A program made the translations under genes and the position numbers. Under the pieces are notes generated by a model. That model searched no databases. It saw only the letters and a program-made list of their open reading frames with translations, and was not told the DNA's origin. DNA of 64,000 nt, from contig NZ_NOIT01000008.1 of NCBI RefSeq assembly GCF_004136555.1, forward strand, positions 62,001 to 126,000, given 5' to 3'. This document shows, one piece after another, positions 18,991 to 27,941 of the stretch (position 1 is its first letter; every line of letters starts with the position of its first letter). Source of the DNA: Kocuria carniphila (GTDB taxonomy: Bacteria; Actinomycetota; Actinomycetes; Actinomycetales; Micrococcaceae).

Positions 18991-19033
18991 AAAGGCCCGT
19001 AGATCGCCGGAATACCGGGGTTTACGGGCCTTT
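18991..19033. terminator. Terminator between tRNA-Lys and integrase
   Basis: A perfect 11-bp stem (18991-19001 with 19023-19033) is followed on the + strand by TTTTT. It can stop transcripts from the tRNA and also those of the convergent integrase gene. Confidence 0.75.
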
Positions 19034-19044
19034 TTCATGCCCAC

Positions 19045-20178
19045 CTAGGCTGCGTCTGCCCACATTTTGCCCACACCTGAGGCTGAAACAGCCTGATCGA
19101 GAGCCGCACCCACGGCGTCCAAATCGTCGTCGAATAGGTCCGCGTACACGTCCAACGTCATGGCCGCAGAAGCGTGGCCCAACATGCGTTGAACCGCTTT
19201 CACGTTCGCCCCGGCCGAGACCGCGAGAGACGCCGCGGTGTGCCGCAGATCGTGCAACGTCATGTAGTCCAGCTCGGCGCGTTTGAGCGCGGACGTGAAC
19301 CATGAGTGTTTGTTGCTCGTGAGCGCGGTCGCTGCTGGGCCTTTCAAGCTGGGCCGTTTGATGAAACCGCCCGTGCTGCTCGGAAACAGGATCTCATCCA
19401 GGCCTTTCCCTGCTGCTTGTTGGGCCACCAATGGGATCATGAACGCGGGTAGCGGCACCGAGCGGCGTTTGTGACTTTTCGGGGTGCCGACCTCCACACG
19501 GGAACCGACCTCCACGGCGTTGCGTTCCACGTGCAGCCGGCGCCGGGTAAGGTCCGCGTCCTTCACACGTAGACCGGCCATTTCGCCCCACCGCAGCCCG
19601 GTGTACCCGAGCACGAGAATCAACGTCCGGTGGACCCCTGCAGCGTCCGCGAGAGAGTGGAGCTGCTCGTGCGAGAGGTAGATGTGTTCCTTGCGGCGTT
19701 TTCGTGGCAGTGGGACGCCCTCGGCCGGGTTCGACAAGATCCGCCGGTCACGCACAGCACCGGCGAGGATCGACAACAGCACACCGTGGGCACGCAGCAC
19801 CGTTGTGGCCGATTTGCCCGCAGATAGCTCACTCACCCACGTCTCGACGTCGGAGAACCGCACCGCGGACACCAGGGTTTGACCCCAGCGCGGTTCAACG
19901 TGAATCCTCCACGCTGACTCGGTGGTGCGGAACGTGGACGGCTTGAGGTTGGTCCGGTTGTTTATCCAGACCGTGCCGAGCTCGCCGACGGTCACCCGTG
20001 AGTCTGCCGGGTCGATGTACTCGCCGCGATCTTTCGAGACTTCCACGGTGCGCGCGAACCGTTCGGCGTCACGTTTCGTGGTGAATCCGCGCTTGTCTGT
20101 TTGCCGGCGGTCCGGTGTCCGGTAGCGCACCCGGTATCGCCGGCCGGATCTCGTTTCGTACGCCTCAATCGTCGCCAT
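19045..20178 (-). CDS. Tyrosine-family integrase
   Basis: Site-specific recombinase that integrates and excises the element at tRNA-Lys. The 377 aa comprise an N-terminal AP2-like arm-binding region (MATIEAYETRSGRRYRVRYR), a SAM-like core-binding domain, and the C-terminal catalytic domain. Visible catalytic elements are the first Arg in GYTGLRWGEMAGL, H-x-x-R in LHDLRHTAASL, and the nucleophile Tyr in AMTLDVYADL. It starts at ATG 20178 (family-typical beginning), overlapping the end of the upstream XRE gene by 14 bases, and ends 62 bases from the tRNA. Confidence 0.93.
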   Translation of the reverse strand: MATIEAYETRSGRRYRVRYRTPDRRQTDKRGFTTKRDAERFARTVEVSKDRGEYIDPADSRVTVGELGTVWINNRTNLKPSTFRTTESAWRIHVEPRWGQTLVSAVRFSDVETWVSELSAGKSATTVLRAHGVLLSILAGAVRDRRILSNPAEGVPLPRKRRKEHIYLSHEQLHSLADAAGVHRTLILVLGYTGLRWGEMAGLRVKDADLTRRRLHVERNAVEVGSRVEVGTPKSHKRRSVPLPAFMIPLVAQQAAGKGLDEILFPSSTGGFIKRPSLKGPAATALTSNKHSWFTSALKRAELDYMTLHDLRHTAASLAVSAGANVKAVQRMLGHASAAMTLDVYADLFDDDLDAVGAALDQAVSASGVGKMWADAA

Positions 20179-20833
20179 GACGATCCTTGATGTATTTGCC
20201 GAGTTCGGCAATAAGCGAGCGGGTGACGTGGCCCCGAGCTTGAGGTGTGCTATCCGCGCTCACGAGTGAGTCACGCCGTTCCGTCAGCGATTGGCCCCAC
20301 AATGATTGCGCTGCGAGGTCGACCACCAGCCGGGGGACGTCGAGTGATTTCGCGGCCTTGTCCTCGGCTGCTCCGGTGGTTGCCTCGCTACCGCGCTCTA
20401 GTAGCTCCCAATCATCAAGCCCGAGGTAATCGAACGCCTGATTGACGTGCTCCAATCGCGCGAAATGGCGTTCCCGCGCGTCATGACGATTCTTACCATT
20501 CGGGTAGATGTTTACCTGCCCACCGGACAACGCACGGTGAAGATCATCCCCAGGTATGTGGAACGTGTCTGTGACCTCCACGGAATCCGCGCCGGCGAGC
20601 AGATCCGCCAGCGTCACCCTTGGCCCGTCATTGAGCACCTGGGCCAGTACCAGCATCTCGGCGAGGCTGACGGGTTTGCGCCCGTTCTCAAGGTCCGACA
20701 CCCGCGAGGTGGCCCAATTCAGGCCGCGCTTACGCGCTCGCCGGCCGAGTTCCTCCGCAGTCATGCCCTGCGCCTTGCGCAGTTGTTGAACGTTCCGGCC
20801 AATCACGGCACGCATCGGTTCGGGTTGATCCAT
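20165..20833 (-). CDS. XRE-family transcriptional regulator
   Basis: A 222-aa protein with an N-terminal Cro/C1-type helix-turn-helix (about 10-65: GRNVQQLRKAQGMTAEELGRRA, SRVSDLENGRKPVS). The C-terminal region is of unknown function and predicted soluble. It overlaps the integrase start by 14 bases and is divergent from the excisionase-like gene. This is the position of a CI-like switch between integration and excision, inferred from layout. Confidence 0.82.
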   Translation of the reverse strand: MDQPEPMRAVIGRNVQQLRKAQGMTAEELGRRARKRGLNWATSRVSDLENGRKPVSLAEMLVLAQVLNDGPRVTLADLLAGADSVEVTDTFHIPGDDLHRALSGGQVNIYPNGKNRHDARERHFARLEHVNQAFDYLGLDDWELLERGSEATTGAAEDKAAKSLDVPRLVVDLAAQSLWGQSLTERRDSLVSADSTPQARGHVTRSLIAELGKYIKDRHGDD

Positions 20834-20933
20834 GGCCTCAGGGTACAGGAAATCTAGTCACTTGACAGGAGGCAGAATTACAGTCCATTCTGTGAGACAC
20901 GCAGAAATTTATAACCCTGAAAGGTTGAAACCA

Positions 20934-21128
20934 ATGACTGACAAGCTGCTGACCCCCGTGGAACTGGCCGAGTACCTCCACACCACGGTAGGCAACCTCG
21001 CGCAACTGCGATTCCAAGGCAGGGGACCGGCTTTCACCAAGGCCGGGCGCCGTGTCCTCTACCGCGAGTCCGACGTTCAAGCGTGGCTCGACGAGAACAC
21101 GCGAACTCAGACCGGCTCGGCCGCGTGA
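20934..21128 (+). CDS. Excisionase-like helix-turn-helix protein
   Basis: A 64-aa MerR-like/HTH_17 protein (LTPVELAEYLHTTVGNLAQLR, then GRRVLYRESDVQAWLDE). This fold is shared by Xis directionality factors of actinobacterial integrative plasmids. The ATG at 20934 follows GAAAGG. It lies divergent to the XRE gene and upstream of the primase gene. It probably favours excision with the integrase. Confidence 0.8.
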   Translation: MTDKLLTPVELAEYLHTTVGNLAQLRFQGRGPAFTKAGRRVLYRESDVQAWLDENTRTQTGSAA

Positions 21129-21155
21129 CCCGGACCCGCTGCACCGCAAACAGAA

Positions 21156-21194
21156 AGAGCGGCGCAGGAGACCCGTAGGAACCTGCGCCGCTCT
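21156..21194 (+). terminator. Hairpin after the excisionase-like gene
   Basis: A perfect 13-bp stem (21156-21168 with 21182-21194) with a 13-base loop lies between the excisionase-like and primase genes. It may act as a terminator or attenuator. Confidence 0.55.
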
Positions 21195-21255
21195 ATCAAC
21201 CAAACCAGCCCGCGCCCCACACGCGGACAAAACACCAGTGAAAGCAGAACCAGTG

Positions 21256-21909
21256 ATGTATCAACAGTCTACCGCCCAAAACGACCGGGGTGGGGCCGGT
21301 TTCATGGGCCACAACCCCGCCCAACAGCGCCTACTCATGGCCGCCCGAGGCTGGCACCTGTTCCCGTTGGAACCGGGCAAGAAAACCCCCTATCCCGGCT
21401 CGCGAGGATACAAGGACGCAACCACCGACCCCGCCAAACTGCTCAACTGGCCCGAGGGCGCCGGGGTGGGCATCGCAACCGGCGCGTCTGGGTTGCTCGT
21501 CGTCGATTGCGACAACAAGCCCAGCGCACCACCGGCGCCGTGGAATGTGCCCGGTGTGACCAACGGGGAGGACGCGCTCGCGTTGCTGTGGGAACACTGC
21601 GACCGAGGCCCAACGCCGTGGGCCGAGTGCCTCTCCGTGCTGACCCCATCAGGCGGAGCGCACCTGTATTTCCAAGCCCGCTCCGGCGAAATCGGGATCA
21701 GCGCCAGCCTGCTCGCGTGGCAAGTCGATGTACGCGCCCAGGGTGGTTACGTCGTCGCCCCCGGCACGCGTTTGACTGAGGGCACCAAGCGGACCGCGGG
21801 GGTTTACATTCCGGTTCACTGGCCCGCCGTGCTACCGATCGCCCCAGCATGGTTAGAGGAACGACTACGGCCCAAACCCAAGGCCGTGCGCGCGGTAGCC
21901 CCCTATCAG
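21256..21909 (+). pseudogene. Primase-polymerase gene, cut by IS1380-type element
   Basis: The N-terminal part of a bifunctional DNA primase/polymerase of the kind that replicates integrative plasmids. From ATG 21256 it reads HLFPLEPGKKTPYPGSRG, VGIATGASGLLVVDCDN (acidic metal-binding pair) and SGGAHLYFQA, ending in the archaeo-eukaryotic primase fold. About 218 native codons remain before the IS left end at 21910; the frame then runs 14 codons into the IS. The helicase-like C-terminal part is absent, so the island has probably lost autonomous replication. Confidence 0.8.
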
Positions 21910-23559
21910 CCTGGATCCGCCGGTCAGGTCCTTGTGGGTGGCGGGTCGTGAGAGCCGAATGCTCCTGTGACCAGCGAGAATGGACTTGTCGAGAGTCCCA
22001 AACGCGCTGAGCAACAGGAGCACCGGTAGTGCGAGTTTCCCACAACTTCTCCGCCGAGTTCGATGACGACAACCTGATCGCCACCGGCGGGTTGGTACCG
22101 GTGATGCTGCTGGCCGAATCTGCCGGTCTGTCGGATCTGGTCCAGGAGTACGTCACCGTCGCCGGCAGCGCCGGCGCGAACGCGCCGGTGAAGGTCGCGG
22201 CGCTGGTGGCCGGGATGGTCGCCGGCGCGGACAGCATCAGCGACATGGACCTGCTTCGCCACGGCGGCATGGGCCGGGCGTTCACCGAGCACCGGGCGCC
22301 CACGACGCTGGGCACTCACCTGCGCGGGTACAGGTTCGGCCACGTGCGCCAGCTAGACGCGATCGCTTCCCGGCTGCTGACCGCGCTGGCGGCACGAGTG
22401 CCGGGACTGGTGGGTGGGGCCGATGAGGTGGCCTACCTGGACATCGACGACACGATCCGCCAGACCCACGGGTATGCCAAGCAGGGCGCGGGTTATGGCT
22501 ACAGCGGCGTCAAGGGACTCAACGCGCTGGTCTCCACGCTGTCCACGCCCACGGCGGCGCCGGTGATCGCCGGGATGCGGCTGCGTCGAGGCTCGGTGAA
22601 GTCCCCGCGCGGTGCGGGCAAGATGATCGCCCAGGCGCTATGGCCGCGGCCCGCAGAGCCGGAGCGGGCGGGCTGATCACGGTGCGCGCCGACAGCGCGT
22701 TCTACCAGCACGACGTCATCGCCGCGGTCCGCCGCGGCAAGGCGCACTTTTCCATCACCGCCCGGATGGACGCCGGCGTGGTCGCCGCGATCTCCCGCAT
22801 CGGGGAGCAGGAGTGGGTGGGGATCAAGTATCCCGAGGCGATCTGGGACGAGGACGAGCAGCGGTGGATCTCCGACGCGCAGGTCGCCGAGATCCCCTAC
22901 ACCGCCTTCACCTCCCGCAAGAAGGCCGACCACGTGGCTGCCCGGCTCATCGTGCGCCGGGTCAAGCGACTGAACCCAGCCTCGGCCACCGCCGAGCAGG
23001 GCGAGCTGCTGGCCGCCTACCGCCACCACGCGATCTTCACCGACTCCCCGCTGTCGATGCTCGCCGCGGAGTCCGCGCACCGCGACCACGCCATCATCGA
23101 ACAGGTCATCTCCGACCTGAAGGACGGGCCGCTGGCCCACTGCCCCTCGGGGGTGTTCACCGCGAACAGCGCCTGGGCGGTGCTGGCCGCCATCGCCTTC
23201 AACCTCACCCGCGCCGCCGGAGTGCTCGCCTCGAGGTTCCACGCCAAGGCCCGCACCGCCACGATCCGCGCCCAGCTCATCAACGTGCCCGCCCGCATCG
23301 CCAACCGCGCCCGCTCCTGGCTGATGCACATGCCCAGGAACTGGCCCTGGCAGCAAGCCTGGGCCGCGCTCTTCGACGCCGCCAGCGCCCCACTACCAGC
23401 GGCGGCTTGACCAACCGCCCTGTCCCGACGAGAAGGAAAGCGAAAGTGGAAAGGCCGGGCAGACCGGCAGATCACGCACGCCCTTCACGAGCACCGACCG
23501 ACAATCTCCTCCCCGAGCACCCCTCAATGCACTCCAAAGACCCGCTCGGCGTATCCAGG
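21910..23559 (+). mobile_element. IS1380-type insertion sequence, copy 1 (inactive)
   Basis: A 1,650-bp element with terminal inverted repeats: left CCTGGATCCGCCGG (21910-21923) and right, on the reverse strand, CCTGGATACGCCG (one mismatch). It carries a frameshifted transposase. It interrupts the primase gene. Confidence 0.85.
22029..23410 (+). pseudogene. IS1380-family transposase, frameshifted
   Basis: Compared with the intact copy at 28858-30237, this gene has two extra bases at about 22639-22641 (CTATGG against CTGG). These shift the frame after residue 204 and end translation at 22676; the rest continues in another frame from about 22640 to 23410. Outside the lesion the two proteins are closely similar along their length (RVSHxFSAEFDDDNLIA start). 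The other copy is intact in one frame, so programmed frameshifting is unlikely and this copy is probably dead unless supplied in trans. Confidence 0.88.
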
Positions 23560-23796
23560 CTCAGTCGTTGCGACGGTCTGTGGATGACCCGGAGCCGAGG
23601 CGTCGCCCGGTCCATGCACGTTCAGCAGACGTGCGCCTTGCTGGCTGCATCCACAGAGCAGTACAGCAGCGAGTGCGACCGTGGCGAAGGTGATGGAAGC
23701 AACGCCGCCAGCGGTGACCGCACCGATGCCGACACATGCACCCGCACGCGGCTGCGGAGCGCGCGTCTCCAGCACATATCGCGGTACGATCGACAT
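23524..23796 (-). CDS. Small single-TM protein, 3' end replaced by IS
   Basis: A 90-codon frame starting at ATG 23796 behind a strong GGGGAGGG five bases upstream. It encodes a short basic N-terminus and one hydrophobic segment (about 20-47) ending in LLCGCS. The last 12 codons lie inside the terminus of IS copy 1, so the natural C-terminus has been lost. I recognise no family. The good ribosome binding site argues for a real but truncated gene. Confidence 0.4.
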   Translation of the reverse strand: MSIVPRYVLETRAPQPRAGACVGIGAVTAGGVASITFATVALAAVLLCGCSQQGARLLNVHGPGDASAPGHPQTVATTEPGYAERVFGVH

Positions 23797-23933
23797 CGGG
23801 ACCCTCCCCACCCTCTCGGCTCATCCGGGCACGTCGAGCTGAGCCCCTGTTCAGGAGCAATGCAGTGGAGCGTGCCCGCCCCGAATGAAAAACGCGTGCT
23901 CACCGCGCCCCGTCCGGCCTCGGTGGGCTCGCC
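23560..23933. other. Region between IS copy 1 and oxidoreductase gene
   Basis: This 374-base stretch holds only most of the small - strand frame starting at 23796 and its promoter side. No hairpin or other gene is evident. Confidence 0.4.
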
Positions 23934-24839
23934 TCAGGGCACTACGACGATCTTTCCGGCGGCATGTCCGGTTTCGACTGCGGCAATCGCCTGGCCTGCT
24001 TCATCCAGGCCGAACTGGGCGTCCACGTGCGGATCGACGAGCCCGTATTGGATCACCTCGGTGATCTTCCCCATAGCCTCATTCGTGCGTGCCAGGGCCA
24101 GGCCGCCCAGCTCGGCGGCGGTGTCCGGATCAGCCGCTGAGATGATCCGGGTCCGGTCGGGCACCAGGTCCGCGACGGCGCGCAGCGCGTCCCCACCGAC
24201 GAGGTCGACAATCAGATCTGCCCCGTCGGGGGCGATCTCGCGCACCCGTTCGGGCAGGTTCGGACCGGATTCGACGAAGATGGCACCGGTGGACTGGACC
24301 AGGCCCCGCTTGGCTGCGCTGGCCACACCGATGACCCTGAACTCGTGCACCCGGCCGATCTGTGCGGCCATCAGTCCCACCCCACCGCCAGCGCCCAATA
24401 GCAGCAGGGTCTGGCCCGCTTCGAGTTCGATCTGGTGGGTGGCGTCATAGGCCGTGGCCGCGGCTACCGGGATGGTGGCGGCGTCGGTGAAGGAGATCTC
24501 CTCGGGCTTGGCCACGGTCGTGGACGCGCGCAACACTGTGTGCTCGGCCAGCCCACCGTGCCCGGGTGCCACCAGCCCGAGCACTTCGTCGCCCACGGCG
24601 AAGTCATCGATCCCGTCGCCGAGCTGGGTGACCACGCCGGCGGCCTCACGTCCCATCGGCGCCGGCAGGCTCCAGTGATGGCCCAGCTGGCCCTCGCGGA
24701 TCTTCCAGTCGGCGGGGTTCACTCCGGCGGCCCGTACCTCGATGGCCAGCTCTGCGGTCCCGGGAACTGGAACAGACCGGTCGATCAGCTCCTGGGTCTC
24801 GGGCCCGCCGTAGTCGTTGAACACGTAGACCTTGGACAT
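23934..24839 (-). CDS. NADPH:quinone oxidoreductase-like MDR protein
   Basis: A 301-aa medium-chain dehydrogenase/reductase of the zinc-less quinone oxidoreductase type. The N-terminal GroES-like domain has AAGVNPADWKIREGQ and GREAAGVVTQLG, and the Rossmann domain has the glycine-rich LLLGAGGGVGLMAAQIG. It probably reduces quinones or unsaturated carbonyls with NADPH. It is the last gene of the - strand series HMA protein, ATPase, cupin, oxidoreductase in the transposon cargo, 63 bases after the cupin gene. The substrate is not predictable. Confidence 0.88.
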   Translation of the reverse strand: MSKVYVFNDYGGPETQELIDRSVPVPGTAELAIEVRAAGVNPADWKIREGQLGHHWSLPAPMGREAAGVVTQLGDGIDDFAVGDEVLGLVAPGHGGLAEHTVLRASTTVAKPEEISFTDAATIPVAAATAYDATHQIELEAGQTLLLLGAGGGVGLMAAQIGRVHEFRVIGVASAAKRGLVQSTGAIFVESGPNLPERVREIAPDGADLIVDLVGGDALRAVADLVPDRTRIISAADPDTAAELGGLALARTNEAMGKITEVIQYGLVDPHVDAQFGLDEAGQAIAAVETGHAAGKIVVVP

Positions 24840-24902
24840 GGGATGGACTCTCTCTCAGTGGTTGGATTTGGCGTCGCAGTGGGTTCGCCAGGACGGTGTT
24901 GT

Positions 24903-25328
24903 TCAGTGCCGCGGTGGTTCGTCTCGGCCGGCGGCCTCGGCAGCGTCGGCTTCGCCCTTTGTGGCGAAGGCGACACCGATAGCGTGTTCCGGCGGGCTGT
25001 AAACGGTGTAGAGCACCAGCGACTCCTCGCCGGTGTTGCGGAAGTTGTGCTGGGCGCCGGCAGGAACCGCGCACTGGTCGCCTGCCTCGATGGGGTGGGT
25101 GTGGCCGTTGAGGTCCGCCTCGCCGGTACCGGAGACAAAGGTCAGGATCTGGTCGGTGTGTTCGTGGACCTCGTCCCCGATCTCGCCACCGGGCGGGATG
25201 GTCATGACGACGATCTGGGCGTGTTCGCCGGTCCACAGCACCTTCCGGAAGTCCGGGTTGTCCCTCGCGACGTCCGCGATGGTGAAGTGCTCGACGTTGT
25301 CTCCAAGGGTGAAGCTCTTCTCGGTCAT
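24903..25328 (-). CDS. Cupin-domain protein
   Basis: A 141-aa single-domain cupin. Motif 1 is PGGEIGDEVHEHTDQILTFVSGTGEA, with His and Glu metal ligands; motif 2 is PAGAQHNFRNTG. The C-terminal tail is acidic (EADAAEAAGRDE). It may be a metal-dependent oxygenase, an isomerase, or a small-molecule sensor. It sits between the P-type ATPase and the quinone oxidoreductase in the cargo of the composite transposon, so a link to metal or redox stress is plausible but unproven. Confidence 0.82.
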   Translation of the reverse strand: MTEKSFTLGDNVEHFTIADVARDNPDFRKVLWTGEHAQIVVMTIPPGGEIGDEVHEHTDQILTFVSGTGEADLNGHTHPIEAGDQCAVPAGAQHNFRNTGEESLVLYTVYSPPEHAIGVAFATKGEADAAEAAGRDEPPRH

Positions 25329-25451
25329 GGCTGATCTCCTCTGCTTCCTGTATGGCTGTCTCTATGTCGCTGTCTGAGTTTTCGTGCTTATCGCGTCCTC
25401 GGGATGACCCGGAGGCGTGCGGGCCCCAGGGCCCCGGTGCGGATTTGGATG

Positions 25452-27452
25452 TCAGGCGGTTACCTGCTGTGCCCCTTTCTCCGTGGTCCTCTCGGCCGGT
25501 GGCGTCGTGGTCGAACCGCGGGTCTTCCGTAGCAGTCGCATTGCGTTGATGATGACGACCAGTACGGAGGCTTCGTGGACGAGCATGCCGACGGACATGG
25601 TCACCCCGCCGGCGAAAACACCGGCCAGCAGCAGCACCACGGTGATCAGGGCGATCGCGATGTTCTGCCGCATCACGGACACAGTCCGCTTGGCTAGACC
25701 GATGGCCTCCGGCAGTTTGAGCAGGTTGTCACCCATCAGGGCGATGTCCGCCGTCTCCACGGCCACGGCCGAACCGGCCGCGCCCATCGCCACGCCGATG
25801 TTCGCGGTGGCCAAAGCTGGGGCGTCGTTGACGCCGTCCCCGACCATGGCAATCGTGTGGCCCTGGCGTTGCAACTGTGCGACCACGTCCAGCTTGTCTT
25901 CGGGGAGCAGAGAGGCGTGGATCTCGTCGATCCCGGTGCCCTTCCCGACGGCCTCGGCCACCAGTCGGGTGTCACCGGTGAGCATGACAACCTTCTCGAC
26001 CCCGGCTCGGTGGAGCCGGGCGACCATCTCGGGGGCATCCTGGCGGATTTGGTCGGCGACGGCGACGACGCCGATCACCTGGTTGTCGACGGCCACGATC
26101 ATCGGCGTCTTTCCATCGGAGGCCAGAGTTTCCGCCGCCCGAGCGGCGCTGCCGTCGTCGGGAACGCCGTACTGGTCCAGCAGCGGCGGGTTGCCGATGA
26201 GCACCCGTTGGCCGGCAACGTCGGACGCGATGCCCTTACCGGGGACCGGGGTGACGGTGCCGGGGACCCCATCGGGGGCCACCCCCTCATCGCGCGCCGT
26301 CTGAAGGATGGGACGGGCCAGCGGGTGCTCCGACCCGGCCTCGGCGGCCGCGGCCCAGCGCAGCACGTCGGCACGGTCCCGTGCGGAATCCAGGACCACG
26401 ACATCGGTCAGGACAGGTTGGCCCTCGGTGAGGGTGCCGGTCTTGTCCACGGCGACCGCCGAGATCTTGGCCGAGGTCTCCAGGAACTCGCCGCCCTTGA
26501 TCAGGATGCCATTACGGGCAGCCCGGCCGATGCCTGCCACGATCGCGACCGGAATGGAGATCACCAGGGCGCCGGGGCAGCCGATGACCAGCAGGGTCAA
26601 CGCCAGGACCACATCACCAGCGATCAGTCCGGCCGCCAGTGCCAGCGCCATGACGGCGGGGGTGTACCAGCGGGAGAAGCGGTCCATGAAGGCCTGGGTG
26701 CGGGCCTTGGCGTCCTGGGCCTCCTCCACCCGGTGGATGATGCGGGCCAGGGTGGTATCCGCGCCGATGCCGGTGGCCAGCACTTGCAGGAAGCCGCCGC
26801 GGGAGACAGTGCCGGCGAACACCTGGTCACCTTTGGATTTCTCCACCGGGATCGATTCGCCGGTGATGGAGGCCTCATCGATGGCGCCGGAGCCGGAGAC
26901 GACCTGGCCGTCCACGGGGACCTTCGAGCCGTTCTTGACCAGGACGATCTCGCCCATTCTCACCTGTCCGGCAGGGATCTCCTGTTGTTCACCATCGCGC
27001 ACAACGACGGCGGAATCCGGGGCGACGGCGACCAGCTCGGCCAGGGCCGAGCGGGTCTTGTTCAGGGTCGCCGCTTCCAGAGCGTGTCCGATGGCGAATA
27101 GGAACGTGACCGCCGCGGCCTCCCAGAAGTTGCCGATGATGACCGCGCCGATGGCCGCCACCGACACCAGCAGGTCGATGCCGATGACCTTGGCGATCAG
27201 CGCGCGAACCGCCTTGATCACGATCCCGTAGCCGGCGACCACGGCGGCGGCGACCATGAAGGCATCCGCGAGGGTGAAGACCGCGGTGGCATGGGTGGCG
27301 TGGGCGCCGGCATCGAGCCACCACTGGGGGCTGATGGTGAGGTTGGCCGCACCCTCGGCCAGCCGTTGAACGGCGAAGGAGATGATGATGAGTACGCCGG
27401 ACACGACGGGGACCGACCAGTTCCCATAGACCCATTTCTGGAGCCTGTTCAC
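25452..27452 (-). CDS. Heavy-metal-translocating P1B-type ATPase
   Basis: A membrane pump of 666 aa that exports a soft metal using ATP. It has the actuator TGES, a transmembrane metal site reading CPG (VIGCPGALVIS) instead of the usual CPC, the phosphorylated Asp in DKTGTLTEG, an HP motif (SEHPLARP), and GDGVNDAPAL. There is no N-terminal HMA domain; a separate HMA protein is encoded 91 bases upstream. The start is GTG at 27452. The CPG site leaves the metal uncertain (Cd/Zn/Pb or Cu types possible). The neighbouring Crp/Fnr gene suggests redox control. Confidence 0.92.
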   Translation of the reverse strand: MNRLQKWVYGNWSVPVVSGVLIIISFAVQRLAEGAANLTISPQWWLDAGAHATHATAVFTLADAFMVAAAVVAGYGIVIKAVRALIAKVIGIDLLVSVAAIGAVIIGNFWEAAAVTFLFAIGHALEAATLNKTRSALAELVAVAPDSAVVVRDGEQQEIPAGQVRMGEIVLVKNGSKVPVDGQVVSGSGAIDEASITGESIPVEKSKGDQVFAGTVSRGGFLQVLATGIGADTTLARIIHRVEEAQDAKARTQAFMDRFSRWYTPAVMALALAAGLIAGDVVLALTLLVIGCPGALVISIPVAIVAGIGRAARNGILIKGGEFLETSAKISAVAVDKTGTLTEGQPVLTDVVVLDSARDRADVLRWAAAAEAGSEHPLARPILQTARDEGVAPDGVPGTVTPVPGKGIASDVAGQRVLIGNPPLLDQYGVPDDGSAARAAETLASDGKTPMIVAVDNQVIGVVAVADQIRQDAPEMVARLHRAGVEKVVMLTGDTRLVAEAVGKGTGIDEIHASLLPEDKLDVVAQLQRQGHTIAMVGDGVNDAPALATANIGVAMGAAGSAVAVETADIALMGDNLLKLPEAIGLAKRTVSVMRQNIAIALITVVLLLAGVFAGGVTMSVGMLVHEASVLVVIINAMRLLRKTRGSTTTPPAERTTEKGAQQVTA

Positions 27453-27543
27453 TTTCGGGTACGACCTTTCTGCGATGAGTGCCAGCGGACCGGCAGATCG
27501 GGTATGAGCGAAAAATGTGCGACCCCACAGGGGCCCGCGTGCC

Positions 27544-27777
27544 TCAGAAGGCTGAAGGAGTGGCCTTATAGCCGGCCTTCGCCACGGCAGTCACGAGGTC
27601 ATCCACGGAGACGCGCTCGGCGTCGTGGTCGATCTCGATGCGGGATGAGGCGAAATGGACCTTCACGTTCTCGACACCCTTGAGGCGGCCGACCTGCTTT
27701 TCGATCTTCGCCACGCAGGACGGGCAGGAGAATCCCTCGGCCCTCAAAAGGGTGTGGGTGGCGGTGGAGGTAGTCAT
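27544..27777 (-). CDS. HMA-domain metal chaperone
   Basis: A 77-aa ferredoxin-like heavy-metal-associated domain with the metal-binding motif C-P-S-C in EGFSCPSCVAKIEKQ. It would hand metal to the downstream ATPase, which lacks its own HMA domain. The ATG at 27777 is preceded by AAAGGGA at 8 bases, so I reject the longer 92-aa reading. It is first in the - strand cargo operon and divergent from the Crp/Fnr gene, with a palindromic operator between. Confidence 0.9.
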   Translation of the reverse strand: MTTSTATHTLLRAEGFSCPSCVAKIEKQVGRLKGVENVKVHFASSRIEIDHDAERVSVDDLVTAVAKAGYKATPSAF

Positions 27778-27848
27778 TGTGAGAATCCCTTTCTTGGTGG
27801 TGTTCCGTATTGACACCTTCACGATAGGTTCGCGCCACTGCGAACTCC

Positions 27849-27862
27849 TTGACCCAGGTCAA
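27849..27862. promoter_or_regulatory. Crp/Fnr-type operator TTGAC-CCAG-GTCAA
   Basis: A perfect palindrome with 5-base arms and a 4-base centre, matching the TTGA-N6-TCAA consensus of FNR/DNR/NNR-type regulators. It lies between the divergent HMA gene and the Crp/Fnr gene, 72 bases from the former's start and 80 from the latter's. The adjacent regulator is the natural candidate to bind it. Confidence 0.75.
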
Positions 27863-27941
27863 GTCCGGACGGCACCGTACGAGGCGCCCCCTGGGGCATC
27901 TGGGACGGTGGCGCCCGCGCCGATTCCGGTAGGCTTGAGGC

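Noticed and set aside
22813-24450. A 545-codon + strand frame across the IS end and the oxidoreductase gene
   Set aside because: It overlaps the frameshifted transposase in another frame and runs antisense through the oxidoreductase gene; composition-driven.
27519-27532. A short match CCCCACAGGG to the tRNA 3' end near the HMA gene
   Set aside because: Only ten bases, with no other att-like structure; compatible with chance.
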